DNA of 34,179 nt, from NCBI RefSeq assembly GCF_013376175.1, contig NZ_JABXXR010000021.1, positions 1-34,179 on the forward strand, in the 5' to 3' direction. The position numbers and the translations under genes are program-made. Under the pieces are notes generated by a model. The model had not been told where the DNA came from. It was given only the letters and a program-made list of their open reading frames with translations, and did no database searches. Below are positions 8,838 through 18,297 of the stretch, one piece after another (the first letter of the stretch is position 1; every line of letters starts with the position of its first letter). Source of the DNA: Ameyamaea chiangmaiensis (GTDB taxonomy: Bacteria; Pseudomonadota; Alphaproteobacteria; Acetobacterales; Acetobacteraceae).

Positions 8838-10964
8838 TCAGACCGCATGGACTTTCTTCTCCCGCGCCCACAGGCGGAGGGCACGACAGGCCTTCACGAA
8901 CGCTGCGGCATCGGCGTCGGCCGCGATCTTCACGATGCCGTCGTCGAAATCCTGCTGCCTCACGCCAGCGCGCTCCATCAGCGGGACGGCGTCACCCACG
9001 TACGCGATGAACTTCGCATGCGCGTACGCATCGGCGATGAAGTCGCGCGCCGTGGCCTCATTCGACAGCAGGTCCGCCCCTTTGGCCGACACCACCAACG
9101 CCACCGCGTCGTAGAGCACGGATGGGCCACCGTTGACCTTCTGCGCGGCCGGAACTTTTTGCCCGTCGCTTGCCTCCACATAGCCGACACGCGGGCCGAC
9201 CAGTTCGACGTCTGCGCCTTCGGCCTGTGCTGCCTTGCACAGGGCAGCAAGAACGGCGGGGTCGAAACCGTCGGACAGCAGAACACCGATTTTCCGACCT
9301 TCGAAGCTTTTCGGGCCGTTTTTCACAATACTGAGTGCGGGGGATGCCGACAGCCCCTCAACTACCGGCGACGCCGGAATCGTGGGCTCCGGCAAGGTCT
9401 CCAGACCAAGCCCGGTCGCGACCGCCTTGGCCAGGCCTTCATCCACGTTGCGTAGATGCGCGACCACGCGGGCTCGTATCTGGGGGGTCTCGACCTTGCT
9501 CAGTTCGAACGTGAACGCCTGCTGGATATGAACCTGCTCCGGCTCCGTCTGGCTGGCGTAAAACTGCCGCGCCTGACTGTAATGATCGCTGAACCGGGCA
9601 GAACGAACACGCGACTTGACGCCCGCGTTCTGCTCCGGAAAGGACTCGAAACCGCGCGTGTGGTCTTCGCGCGGGCCGCCCGCGGCCCCGCCCCACGAAT
9701 TTGGTTCGTAGTTCGCACGCCCCTTCGGGTTGTGCATCGCCATATGGCCGTCCTGCTGGAAATGATGGAACGGGCATTTCGGCGCATTAATGGGAATATG
9801 AGTGAAGTTTGGGCCACCAAGACGCTTCAGCTGCGTGTCCAGATACGAGAAATTGCGTCCCTGCAACAACGGGTCGTTGGTGAAGTCCACGCCCCGCACA
9901 ATGTTCTGCGTGCAGAACGCAACCTGCTCGGTCTCGGCGAAGAAGTTGTCCACCACGCGATCGAGGACCAGTCGCCCGACCCGCCTGACCGGCACCAGTT
10001 CTTCGGGGATGAGCTTCGTCGCGTCCAGAATATCAAAATCGAAACTATCGGCGAACGCGTCGTCGAATAGTTGCACACCCAGTTCCCATTCCGGGAAATT
10101 GCCGCTCTGGATAGCCGACCACAAATCGCGCCTGTGAAAATCAGGGTCCGCGCCGTTGATCTTCACCGCTTCGTTCCACACGACCGACTGCAGACCGAGC
10201 TTGGGCTTCCAGTGGAATTTCACATAGGTCGACGCCCCCTTCGCGTTAACGAACCGGAAGCTGTGGACGCCGAAGCCTTCCATGAAACGGAAGGAGCGTG
10301 GGAGCGCCCGGTCGGACATCGCCCACGTCGCCATGTTGATGCTCTCGGGCGACAGCGAGATGAAGTCCCAGAAATTGTCATGGGCCGACTGGGCCTGCGG
10401 AAATCCGCGATCGGGCTCCGGCTTCACGGAATGGATCAGGTCAGGAAACTTGATCGCGTCCTGAATGAAGAAAACGGGGATGTTGTTGCCGACAATGTCC
10501 CAGTTCCCCTCCTGCGTGTAGAGCTTGACCGCAAAGCCGCGCACGTCTCGCGCCAGGTCGAAGGACCCCAGACTGCCGGCAACCGTCGAAAATCGTACGA
10601 AGGCTGGAACGCGCTCACCGGGGCGCTGCAGAACGTCGGCGCACGTCACGTCGGACAGCGAGTCCGTCAGTTCGAAGAAACCATGCGCCCCGAAGCCACG
10701 CGCATGGACGACGCGCTCGGGGATGCGTTCATGGTCGAAGTGAAAAATCTTTTCGCGGAAATGAAAGTCTTCCAGCAACGTCGGCCCGCGCTGTCCCAGC
10801 CGGAGGGAGTTCTGGTCGTCGGACACAGGTACGCCCTGCGCCGTCGTCAGCGACGGTGTCTCGCCACCCGCAGTCTGATGAGTCTCCCCGCCTTCGCCGC
10901 GCGCGGAAATATTGAGGCCGGTAGCGTGATCGCCCCCGGGAATCTTGCTGGATGAAGCCGTCAT
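8838..10964 (-). CDS. katE: Large-subunit (clade II) monofunctional catalase HPII with C-terminal DJ-1/PfpI domain
   Basis: A 708-aa haem catalase that decomposes H2O2 in the cytoplasm. Catalytic distal His is H87 ([11 protein letters not shown]), distal Asn N160 ([12 protein letters not shown]) and proximal haem ligand Tyr Y374 ([15 protein letters not shown]). The spacings H-N (73) and H-Y (287) equal those of E. coli HPII. A flavodoxin-like DJ-1/PfpI domain starts near residue 560 ([18 protein letters not shown]), as in HPII. The residue equivalent to HPII His392, which forms the His-Tyr crosslink, is C351 here. GGGAG stands about 8 nt before the ATG at 10964. It lies 3' of the receptor/MFS/RraA operon but is separated by a 132-bp gap with a hairpin, so it probably has its own promoter. 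Confidence 0.96.
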   Translation of the reverse strand: MTASSSKIPGGDHATGLNISARGEGGETHQTAGGETPSLTTAQGVPVSDDQNSLRLGQRGPTLLEDFHFREKIFHFDHERIPERVVHARGFGAHGFFELTDSLSDVTCADVLQRPGERVPAFVRFSTVAGSLGSFDLARDVRGFAVKLYTQEGNWDIVGNNIPVFFIQDAIKFPDLIHSVKPEPDRGFPQAQSAHDNFWDFISLSPESINMATWAMSDRALPRSFRFMEGFGVHSFRFVNAKGASTYVKFHWKPKLGLQSVVWNEAVKINGADPDFHRRDLWSAIQSGNFPEWELGVQLFDDAFADSFDFDILDATKLIPEELVPVRRVGRLVLDRVVDNFFAETEQVAFCTQNIVRGVDFTNDPLLQGRNFSYLDTQLKRLGGPNFTHIPINAPKCPFHHFQQDGHMAMHNPKGRANYEPNSWGGAAGGPREDHTRGFESFPEQNAGVKSRVRSARFSDHYSQARQFYASQTEPEQVHIQQAFTFELSKVETPQIRARVVAHLRNVDEGLAKAVATGLGLETLPEPTIPASPVVEGLSASPALSIVKNGPKSFEGRKIGVLLSDGFDPAVLAALCKAAQAEGADVELVGPRVGYVEASDGQKVPAAQKVNGGPSVLYDAVALVVSAKGADLLSNEATARDFIADAYAHAKFIAYVGDAVPLMERAGVRQQDFDDGIVKIAADADAAAFVKACRALRLWAREKKVHAV

Positions 10965-11036
10965 GGGGGTCTCCCGCTCGCGTTTGCATCACGCCCGCCA
11001 TTCGAGATGGCACGTTACGTGGTCCACAACGCGATG

Positions 11037-11067
11037 CGCCGGACGGGGGTTCCCTCCCCGTCCGGCG
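11037..11067 (-). terminator. GC-rich hairpin between the RraA-like gene and katE
   Basis: A perfect 12-bp stem (11037-11048 with 11056-11067) and 7-nt loop lie 30 nt past the RraA-like stop codon. There is no T-run on either strand, so it is a weak candidate terminator or an mRNA-stabilising structure marking the end of the upstream operon. Confidence 0.4.
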
Positions 11068-11096
11068 GCCACATGACCCTTGACGGTGCGGTCGGC

Positions 11097-11768
11097 TCAG
11101 AGGCCTGCCGCGACCTTTGCCGAGGCCCCGCTGCGATCGCCCAGCTTGACCACGCCCTTGCGCAACTCGGCCTCGTTTACCTTGCCGCGGGCCTGAACCT
11201 CCAGCGCCCGGCGCGCTTCGGCCTCGGCCTCGGCCGGCGGCAGAACCAGCACGCCGCTTTCGTCAGCCAGAACGTAATCGCCGGGCTGAACCACAGCGCC
11301 CCCGATCGACACAGGCACGTTCATGCGGCCGCCGAGATCGTAGATGCGCGTCGTGATCGGCGCGACACCCGCCGCCCACATCGGCAGATCGGACTCCTCG
11401 ATTTCGGCCTGGTCCGTGACCGGGCCGTCGACGACGCCAGCCGCCGCACCGGAGGCCTTGACGGCCGCCGTCACGCCGCCGCCCCAGCACGCGTGCCGAT
11501 CGTCGCCCAGACGGTCCACCAGCAGGATGTCGCCCGGCCGCAGCAGGCCCGACGCATGATGCAGCAGCGTCGAATCCGGGCCGGGAATCGCCAGCGTCAC
11601 GGCCGTCCCGACGACACGGCGTCCCCGCAGCAGCGGCTGGATGCGGCGGTTGCAAAAGCCCATGTGGCGCCAGTGACCGATGGTGGCGGTCTCGACGCCT
11701 GACAGGATTTCGAGAACCTCCGCGCTGCACTGGGCCGGCATCGGATTGACGACGTATTTCGGAAGCAT
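11097..11768 (-). CDS. RraA / HMG-oxaloacetate aldolase-like family protein
   Basis: A 223-aa protein of the RraA family, which includes 4-hydroxy-4-methyl-2-oxoglutarate/oxaloacetate aldolases and RNase E regulators. The family core is visible as a Gly-rich loop (WGGGVTAA, 95-102) and VVDGPVTD (112-119), followed by the usual PGDYVLADESGVLVLP. In active aldolases this last core motif reads DGxxRD, with the Arg binding pyruvate; here that position is T118, and the loop usually containing Glu (WGE) reads WGG. The protein may therefore act on something else or use a different residue. GGAG precedes the ATG by 8-9 nt. It follows the MFS gene by 30 bp in an operon with a TonB receptor, favouring a catabolic enzyme over an RNase regulator. 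Confidence 0.8.
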   Translation of the reverse strand: MLPKYVVNPMPAQCSAEVLEILSGVETATIGHWRHMGFCNRRIQPLLRGRRVVGTAVTLAIPGPDSTLLHHASGLLRPGDILLVDRLGDDRHACWGGGVTAAVKASGAAAGVVDGPVTDQAEIEESDLPMWAAGVAPITTRIYDLGGRMNVPVSIGGAVVQPGDYVLADESGVLVLPPAEAEAEARRALEVQARGKVNEAELRKGVVKLGDRSGASAKVAAGL

Positions 11769-11798
11769 ATTGTTTTCTCCAGCAAAAGGTCGCGGCGA

Positions 11799-13067
11799 TC
11801 ACGCGGCCCCACGCGGCGGCAGGACGATCGGCCGCTGCGGATTGGTCAAAAGAAAGGCGATTGTCCCGCACAAACCGCAGATGACGATCACCATGCGAAT
11901 GATGCTCCAGTCGCCGTGCGTGCCCTGCACCAGAGCGGCGCTTATCACGGGCACCAGAGCCCCAGCCCCGTTGCCGAGCAATTGCGTCCACCCGACGATG
12001 ATGCCCGCATGGTCACGACCAAGATCCTGGACCGTCGTCCAGATCGAGACCTGTCCCATACCGATCATGAACATCGCGGCGGACATGAACGCGATCGTGG
12101 CCGGAATTGACGTCGCCGACAGCGACAGCGCCTGAAATGTCCCGGCGCCGATCAGGCCGACAATGCCGAGCGGCACGCGAGCGAACCAGACAGTGGGTGC
12201 GCGTCGCACGATCGCGTCGCTGACAAAGCCCATGATGATCACAGCGCCGTAGAGAAAGAAATACGGAACCGAGATCATCTTACCCATGCTGGCGGTGTTC
12301 ATGTGCCGCACCTCGACGAGATAGAGCGGCATCAGGATGGTAAAAAAGCTCTGTATCCCCATCATGAAGAAATATGCGAACCCGATCGCCAGAAACTGCG
12401 GCTTCAGGAAAAGGCGTCCGTCAAAACCCTTCAAGGTCGAGGCTTCGCGAACCAGGGGTGGACGCAGGCCCTGTCGGAACGACCAGAATATTGCCCCCGA
12501 CAGCGCGAACCCGATCATCCCCAGAATCACGAAGCACCACCGCCATGTGCCGAACCACAACAGGAGAGAGGCGCAGAGAGGACCACCGATGACAAGGCCG
12601 AGATACAGTCCGGACAGCAAGCCGGAGCTCGCCTTCGCCCGCAGCGCGAGGGGAAAGCGCTCGCGAATGATCATGATGCTCGCCGCCCAGTCTGGCGACT
12701 GACACAACCCCATCGCAATACGGGCTACCGCAAACCCGGCAAACGACCCGCCGAGCGGCAGCAACAGGACCGCCATCGACCATGTCACGCAAGACAGTCC
12801 GAGCATCATCCGGGCGCCGAAGCGCTCGCACAGCCACCCGGCCGGTATCTGGAACAGGGCGTATGCACCGACGGCGATCGACAGAAGCTGCGTCGTCTGC
12901 TCGATCGTGAAATGAAATTCCGACCGGATCTCCGGCGCGAGCACCACCATCGCCTGTTTGTCGACCGACATGAGCACGGCGGCAGGGATGATCAGCCCGA
13001 GAAGGACGGCCCAAGACCGTCCCGGCGCTCCCGTCCTGTCCGCCGTGGCGTGATCGGTGGTTGCCAT
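11799..13067 (-). CDS. MFS transporter, anion:cation symporter (ACS)-like family
   Basis: A 422-aa inner-membrane carrier with about twelve hydrophobic helices. The first loop after TM1 reads MSVDKQAMVVLAPEI, resembling the D-R-A-N-L/S-x-A-x-P-x-I motif typical of ACS members that import organic anions such as hexuronates, galactonate or tartrate with protons. A further motif CERFGARMMLG matches the MFS loop 2-3 signature. The frame is open from 13094, but GGGAGG at 13072-13077, a few bases before the ATG at 13067, fixes the start. It lies 37 bp after the TonB-dependent receptor and 30 bp before the RraA-like gene, so the three probably form one transcript moving a solute across both membranes to an enzyme. 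The solute is unknown; a carboxylate is the best inference. Confidence 0.9.
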   Translation of the reverse strand: MATTDHATADRTGAPGRSWAVLLGLIIPAAVLMSVDKQAMVVLAPEIRSEFHFTIEQTTQLLSIAVGAYALFQIPAGWLCERFGARMMLGLSCVTWSMAVLLLPLGGSFAGFAVARIAMGLCQSPDWAASIMIIRERFPLALRAKASSGLLSGLYLGLVIGGPLCASLLLWFGTWRWCFVILGMIGFALSGAIFWSFRQGLRPPLVREASTLKGFDGRLFLKPQFLAIGFAYFFMMGIQSFFTILMPLYLVEVRHMNTASMGKMISVPYFFLYGAVIIMGFVSDAIVRRAPTVWFARVPLGIVGLIGAGTFQALSLSATSIPATIAFMSAAMFMIGMGQVSIWTTVQDLGRDHAGIIVGWTQLLGNGAGALVPVISAALVQGTHGDWSIIRMVIVICGLCGTIAFLLTNPQRPIVLPPRGAA

Positions 13068-13104
13068 GCGTCCCTCCCAAGACCTTGACGTCACGCGTCC
13101 CCGA

Positions 13105-15585
13105 TCAGAGGTCGACCGAGAACGTCATCATGGCCGCGAAAGGTGCCGACATATAATAGGTCGGCTTGCTGCCGCTGATGGGCGTTCCATGAACGCCCTT
13201 CACCGAATAGGCATTCGTGGTCACGCTTGCAAGGCTGCCCAGATATTTGACGTTGGACAGGTTGTTGAAGTTGAGCCTGATCGTCGGACTTTTGAGGAAA
13301 CGATACGACGGCAGACGATACCCCAGCGCGATGTCGACGGTCTTGTAGGCCGGCATGCTCTCGTCATTCATGAATGTGGAGTACTGCGAATCCACCCATT
13401 TGAACGACAGATTTGAGAAGAACGGCCCCTTGACATAACTCAGGCCGATATTGGTCATGTATTTCGGGCTTTCGACCATCGACTTGCCCTTGGTGGGCAG
13501 AAGATCGCCGCCGACCGCGATGTCGTTGCCCATGCGCGTGTGCAGGTACTGGCCGTTCGCATAGAGCGCCAGACCGTGATAGCGCTGCGTCGAGACTTCC
13601 GCCGAGATGCCCTGGATCGATTCACCACCGGCCGAGATCGACTGCCCGACAAGGGAGCCGTTGATGATCTGAAGCGACGAGACCTGATGATTCGTCAGGT
13701 TCATATTGAACAACGCCAGATCGGCATTGAAGAGCCCATAATAACGGAAGCCCAACTGCTCGCCGATCGTATACTCCGGCTTGGTCTTGGTGTTGCCGTA
13801 CTGGGAATACCCACCCGTGCCCAGATTATACGTATTGACGTAGGTTGAGCTCGTCACCGGCATGCGCGCGTTTGTCGTCGCGTTCGCATACACCTGCATC
13901 TGGTGGTTGATGTCATATGAGATACTGAAACGCGGCATTGGCTGGCTGATCGCCGCCGAGAATTTGTACTGCGTGCCAGGCGCCTGATTGGTGCCCGACG
14001 CGTAATACATGAGTTCCTTGAACCCCGCGCTGATCTGCAATTTGTTATGAAAAAACGACTGCGTGTCGCCGACGAAGAACTGGTTGGTGTCCGTTGCGAT
14101 CTGGTAATGCGTGCCAGAGATGATCTGCCCGTTCGTATCGCGCAGCGGATACTTGCCCTGAATGCTTTCGGTCAGTCCAGACTGGTTCATCAATGCCACC
14201 TTGGCAAACGAGATGGTATTCCAGTTATCGTGCCAATAGCCAAACATCAGATGGTTGGAATGCGTGACGTCATATTCAAGATAGGCGTTAACACCCGTCT
14301 GATACTGTGTCACCGGATTGACGGTGTCGCCGAACAACTTCCCGTTCGGTTGCAGGTAGGATGAATCATAGGACGGCGTCACCCGCTGATTTCCGCTATA
14401 AATCGACGCCGGGTTAAGCGCCGTCTGACCACCGCCATTGTAAACGGTATAGCGGAAATAGGGCGTGATGTGGAACGTCAGCTTGTTGGTCAGCTGAAAG
14501 CTGTTCTGAAGCGACATCAGGATCGCATTCCGGTTATAGACATAACCGGGCCAGTAGTCTGACGTAACGCCCGGCTTGAAGGTTCCGGAATAGGTATAGG
14601 CGCTGAAACCATCTCCGGCACGATTAGCTTTTTCCCAATTCGCGAGCGAGATCGGTGCGATTCGCGAATTCGTCCAGCCCGTATAGGAGAGGAATAGCGA
14701 CGACCAGGAATTCGGTGCCCAGTCCTTGTAGAGTTTCAGATCCACGTGCTGACGCTGGTTGCGCCCGCTGCCGATATAGTTATCCGCCGCCGAGTAGGAA
14801 TACGAGGCGAACGCCTTGATGCCGGTGTGTCCGATATAGCCGGTATCCAGGCGACCGAAGATACGCTGACCACGATATGATCCGGCCGAATACGTCATGT
14901 GGCCTGCCAGCCTATCGCCGGGATTGCGGACGCTCTCGATGAACTCGCCGCCCGACGCACTGATGATCGGATCCTGCAAACGGGAGTTTCCGGGCGTTAT
15001 CGTGATGTCGGAGATGTTCTCGTTGTCGGCATACGTCTCGGTGTAGGGGAAGTAGGACATCATGTCCGTTCCCGGAATACCCTCCACGGAGAAACCCATC
15101 TCGGTCTGGTCCAGCCCACGGACCGACATGAAGTTGCGAATGGACAGACCATAGGCGTCCGACGTGCCGAAGTTCGCGCCTGGCATTGTCGACACAAGCT
15201 GAAGCGGCGACGCCACCGACATTTTCTGCGCGATGGCCGCCGACGTGATCGACGAGATATTCTCCGGTGCCTTCTGACGCTTCATCAGACCGCCGCCGAT
15301 GACACGCCCCTTGCTCACGGTGATCTCTTCGGGATTATCGACATGGGAGGTGCCGGGCGCTCCGGTTGGCCGGCGGGCGACCGTGGGAGCCGCGACCGCA
15401 GGCGCTGCGACGTGGACCTTGGATGCCGCCACGGGGACGCCCGAAGACTTGGCGTGGTGCCCCGGGTGCACGGCCTTCGTGGAAGACCCCGCGGCCAGCG
15501 CGTGACCCGCGACGACCAGCGCCACGCCTGCCGCCCCTATCGATGAGCTGTTCAAGAGAAGCCGCTTCAACCGCCGTCCGCCCAT
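13105..15585 (-). CDS. TonB-dependent outer-membrane receptor
   Basis: An 826-aa outer-membrane receptor. Residues 1-32 are a signal peptide (RRLKRLLL, then a hydrophobic stretch ending GHALAA). A linker rich in Ala, Val and His is followed by a TonB box-like EEITVSKG and a plug domain (SITSAAIAQKMSVASPLQLV ... GLSIRNFMSVRGLDQTEMGFSVEGIPG). The remainder is a Tyr/Asn/Ser-rich barrel ending MMTFSVDL. The frame is open from 15624, but AAGGA followed by CAGTGACG places the start at ATG 15585. It heads the receptor-MFS-RraA operon and faces the LysR gene. The operon partners are a carrier and a putative carboxylate-cleaving enzyme rather than siderophore functions, so an organic nutrient is a likelier ligand than iron. 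This depends on context alone. Confidence 0.93.
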   Translation of the reverse strand: MGGRRLKRLLLNSSSIGAAGVALVVAGHALAAGSSTKAVHPGHHAKSSGVPVAASKVHVAAPAVAAPTVARRPTGAPGTSHVDNPEEITVSKGRVIGGGLMKRQKAPENISSITSAAIAQKMSVASPLQLVSTMPGANFGTSDAYGLSIRNFMSVRGLDQTEMGFSVEGIPGTDMMSYFPYTETYADNENISDITITPGNSRLQDPIISASGGEFIESVRNPGDRLAGHMTYSAGSYRGQRIFGRLDTGYIGHTGIKAFASYSYSAADNYIGSGRNQRQHVDLKLYKDWAPNSWSSLFLSYTGWTNSRIAPISLANWEKANRAGDGFSAYTYSGTFKPGVTSDYWPGYVYNRNAILMSLQNSFQLTNKLTFHITPYFRYTVYNGGGQTALNPASIYSGNQRVTPSYDSSYLQPNGKLFGDTVNPVTQYQTGVNAYLEYDVTHSNHLMFGYWHDNWNTISFAKVALMNQSGLTESIQGKYPLRDTNGQIISGTHYQIATDTNQFFVGDTQSFFHNKLQISAGFKELMYYASGTNQAPGTQYKFSAAISQPMPRFSISYDINHQMQVYANATTNARMPVTSSTYVNTYNLGTGGYSQYGNTKTKPEYTIGEQLGFRYYGLFNADLALFNMNLTNHQVSSLQIINGSLVGQSISAGGESIQGISAEVSTQRYHGLALYANGQYLHTRMGNDIAVGGDLLPTKGKSMVESPKYMTNIGLSYVKGPFFSNLSFKWVDSQYSTFMNDESMPAYKTVDIALGYRLPSYRFLKSPTIRLNFNNLSNVKYLGSLASVTTNAYSVKGVHGTPISGSKPTYYMSAPFAAMMTFSVDL

Positions 15586-15859
15586 CGTCACTGTCCTTCC
15601 AGGCCTGAGAACCGTCCCACCCATGTCGGGCCTTCAATCGCCCGTTCGGTCAGAGCACCGACGCCATGAATGCACATTCTTTCGATATCGCATCGTATTA
15701 TGGAGACGGTCAGACAGTGCAAACAGATTTTTCCGCTCGATCGATCATTTTTTCTGATCGACCGGCATGCCATACCTTTAACGATGCGTGAGCGTCATGA
15801 TACCATCGACCTGACGATATGCTGCTGGTCATCGGTCGTGTCAGGGCACTTTCCGCTTC
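15586..15859. promoter_or_regulatory. Divergent intergenic region between TonB receptor and LysR gene
   Basis: This 274-bp AT-richer gap should hold the promoters of the receptor operon (minus) and the LysR gene (plus). It contains a perfect 7-bp inverted repeat TCGATCA-N7-TGATCGA (15741-15761) around a T-tract, and a GATATC-containing stretch near 15685-15690. The repeat has the size and placement expected for a LysR recognition site but does not show a clean T-N11-A core. No small ORF or RNA could be supported. Confidence 0.4.
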
Positions 15860-16786
15860 ATGAACATCAAGTTTCTCGAAACTTTCCTCGCCGTGCAGCG
15901 GCTGCGCAGCTTTCGGCTCGCCGCCGAGACAAGCCACATCTCGCAAGCGGCGGTGTCCAACCGTATCGCGGCGCTGGAGGCGGAATTCGGCTGCATGCTG
16001 TTCGACCGACGCAGCCGGGAGTTTATCCTGACCGATGCCGGCCAGCGCCTGATTCGTCATGCGACCGAGATCGTGAACGCGCAGGCCGCGATGCGGCGCG
16101 ACGTCCAGGGCTCGGCCTCCGCGCCGGAAAGCATTCGCGTCGGCGCCGTGGGAAGCATGGCCCATGCCGTCATGCCGGCGGTCAGCAAGGCCGCCCAATA
16201 TCTTCAACCCCGCTTGCGGATCGTTCTTCAGACGGCCGAAAGCAACGACCTGCTTGAGGCACTGTGCGAACAGCGCCTCGACATCGTGGTCGCGCGCGCA
16301 GGCATCGACCGACCGGGCCTTGATTCCAGCCTGCTCTGCACGTTCGCCATGTTCTGGGTCGGGTCTGGCGCGACGCTCAAACTCTGCGAGCTTCCTCTTC
16401 GTCGCGAACAACTGCTGCATCTGCCGCTGGTGTCGTACTCCGCTGACTCCCCGGCACAACGACAGCTTCTCGCGTATCTCCAGGTCCAGGACTCCAGCGA
16501 ATTGCAGATCAGCCATTCGGATTCCCTTGCGACACTGGTCCAGTTTGTCCGGCATGACCTCGGCGTTGCCCCCCTGCCCGCCGCCGCCGTCATGGATGAG
16601 CTGGCGCGCAATGAAGTTCATCTGATCCCGTCCGCCGATGCGCTGCCCCCGGCCACATACGCCCTTTACACCCGCGAACGCCGCGAGCCCGGCAGTCTGC
16701 CGGCCCTCATGCGCCTCATCCGCGAACAGGTGTCGCAGTTCTGCGCGTCGCTGCCCGACGGTTATGCACAGGATATCACCAGCTAA
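15860..16786 (+). CDS. LysR-type transcriptional regulator
   Basis: A 308-aa LysR protein. The N-terminal helix-turn-helix covers about residues 2-60: MNIKFLETFLAVQRLRSF, then AAETSHISQAAVSNRIAALE, then FDRRSREFILTDAG. The C-terminal substrate-binding domain starts near residue 92 (IRVGAVGSMAHAVMP) and contains the two-lobed periplasmic-binding-like pattern. The length is typical. It is transcribed divergently from the TonB receptor-MFS-RraA operon, the classic arrangement for a LysR activator and its target. It also sits directly upstream of the flavoprotein-kinase cluster on the same strand, so it might control either or both. The ligand is unknown; a metabolite of the imported compound would be usual. 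Confidence 0.92.
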   Translation: MNIKFLETFLAVQRLRSFRLAAETSHISQAAVSNRIAALEAEFGCMLFDRRSREFILTDAGQRLIRHATEIVNAQAAMRRDVQGSASAPESIRVGAVGSMAHAVMPAVSKAAQYLQPRLRIVLQTAESNDLLEALCEQRLDIVVARAGIDRPGLDSSLLCTFAMFWVGSGATLKLCELPLRREQLLHLPLVSYSADSPAQRQLLAYLQVQDSSELQISHSDSLATLVQFVRHDLGVAPLPAAAVMDELARNEVHLIPSADALPPATYALYTRERREPGSLPALMRLIREQVSQFCASLPDGYAQDITS

Positions 16787-16867
16787 GGCGCCGCGCCGCA
16801 CAGACCGACGCAAAATGTTGCACGACTGGCACGATTTAGGATTGGCGTGGCGATGTGATCTGCTACC

Positions 16868-16883
16868 GTGACCATACAGTCAC
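16868..16883. promoter_or_regulatory. Inverted repeat before the flavoprotein cluster
   Basis: GTGAC-N6-GTCAC (16868-16883) is a perfect inverted repeat in the leader of the cluster, about 30 nt before the probable start of the first flavoprotein. It could be an operator for the cluster's DeoR or for the LysR protein. It is short, so chance cannot be excluded. Confidence 0.3.
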
Positions 16884-16914
16884 ATCAACAGCTGAAAACG
16901 GGCAATGGTATCTG

Positions 16915-18297
16915 GTGTTGGGTCGAAATTTTGATGTTGCCATAGTTGGGGCCGGGGTAGTCGGTGCGGCCGTCTTTCGAGAGGCCGTCCTGTCGGGCCT
17001 GTCGGCCGTCCTGATCGAGCGTGGGCCCGACATTCTTGAGGGGGCGAGCAAGGCCAACAGCGCTATCCTTCACACCGGTTTCGACTGCAAGCCCGCGACG
17101 CTGGAGCACACCCTCGTTCAGCAGGGGCACGCCCGCTACTGCTCCGTCCACCAGCGCCTTGGGCTGCCTCTGTTGCGTGTGGGCGCGACCCTTGTGGCCT
17201 GGAACAACGACGACCTGGCGTCTCTGGACACCATAGCCCGGACGGCCTCACGAAACGGCGTCCCTCTGACGCGCCTTGATCGCGCGGCGCTGGTCGCGCG
17301 CGAACCCAATCTGGGTCCCTCGGCACTCGGCGCGCTGGTCGTCGAGAACGAGAGCGTCATCGATCCATGGTCCGCCCCCCTGGCGTATGTGTCTCAGGCC
17401 GTCGCCAACGGCGGTGTGTTGCTCCGCTCCACGGCGGTAACCGATGCCCGGTTCGCCGACGGTTCGTGGACGATCGGAACGAACCCGTCGACCATTCGCG
17501 CACGTGTCGTGATCAACTGCGCAGGGTTGCAGGGCGATCTGGTCGAGGCGATCGCGCGCCCCTCCCCCTTCACCATCCGGCCGCGCAAGGGCCAGTTCAT
17601 CGTCTATGACAAGAGCGCGCACGGCCTTGTCTCGTCGATCATCCTGCCCGTACCGACACCGGTGACCAAAGGCGTCGTGATCACCCGCACCGCGTTTGGC
17701 AACCTGCTGCTCGGCCCGACGGCGGAGCCGCAGGACGACCGGGACAACGCGACGCTGACGCAGGGCGAACTGCAGGCCCTGATTCGCGCGGGGGAGAAAA
17801 TCCTTCCCGACCTCGCGCACCACGACATTACGGCGGCCTATGCGGGCCTCCGCCCGGCGACGGAGCATGCCGATTACCAGATCGAGGCGCTGGCGGCGCG
17901 ACACTGGATCACGGTCGGCGGTATCCGCTCCACGGGTCTGACCGCGGCACTGGGCATCAGCGCACACGTCATGGCGCTGTATGAGGACACGTTCGGTCCC
18001 CTCCGCCCGCTGCCCGATCCATTATGGCCGACGGTGCCCAACCTCACACAGGCGCTTCCGCGATCGGCCTCTCGTCCCGGGCGATCACCCATCGTCTGCC
18101 ACTGCGAGGCGGTGACGCAGTCCGACATCGCGGCGGCCCTCGACGACCCGCTGGTGCCGGCGGGCTCAATCGGCGGACTTCGCCGGCGGACCCGCTGCAT
18201 GATGGGGCGTTGCCAGGGGTTCTATTGCACGCGACGGGTGGTCGAACTGGCGTGCGGGCGCCTTCCGGGGCTGGAGGCTGCGTCCCATGACGCATGA
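16915..18297 (+). CDS. FAD-dependent oxidoreductase with C-terminal BFD-like [2Fe-2S] domain (GlpA/anaerobic G3P dehydrogenase-like)
   Basis: About 460 aa. It starts with an FAD Rossmann motif (VAIVGAGVVGAAVFREA) and a DAO-type oxidase fold; ANSAILHTGFDCKPATLE and GLRPATEHADYQIE are motifs shared with GlpA/GlpD-type and L-2-hydroxyglutarate dehydrogenase-like enzymes. The last 65 residues form an Fe-S domain with IVCHCEAVT and RRRTRCMMGRCQGFYC, matching the C-terminal domain of GlpA. The start is uncertain: the frame is open from GTG 16855, but GTG 16915 or TTG 16918 puts the FAD motif at the usual distance from the N-terminus. No good ribosome binding site is seen for any of them. It overlaps the next flavoprotein gene by 11 bp, so they are probably subunits of one complex. 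Substrate may be glycerol-3-phosphate or another phosphorylated polyol made by the kinase downstream. Confidence 0.85.
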   Translation: MLGRNFDVAIVGAGVVGAAVFREAVLSGLSAVLIERGPDILEGASKANSAILHTGFDCKPATLEHTLVQQGHARYCSVHQRLGLPLLRVGATLVAWNNDDLASLDTIARTASRNGVPLTRLDRAALVAREPNLGPSALGALVVENESVIDPWSAPLAYVSQAVANGGVLLRSTAVTDARFADGSWTIGTNPSTIRARVVINCAGLQGDLVEAIARPSPFTIRPRKGQFIVYDKSAHGLVSSIILPVPTPVTKGVVITRTAFGNLLLGPTAEPQDDRDNATLTQGELQALIRAGEKILPDLAHHDITAAYAGLRPATEHADYQIEALAARHWITVGGIRSTGLTAALGISAHVMALYEDTFGPLRPLPDPLWPTVPNLTQALPRSASRPGRSPIVCHCEAVTQSDIAAALDDPLVPAGSIGGLRRRTRCMMGRCQGFYCTRRVVELACGRLPGLEAASHDA

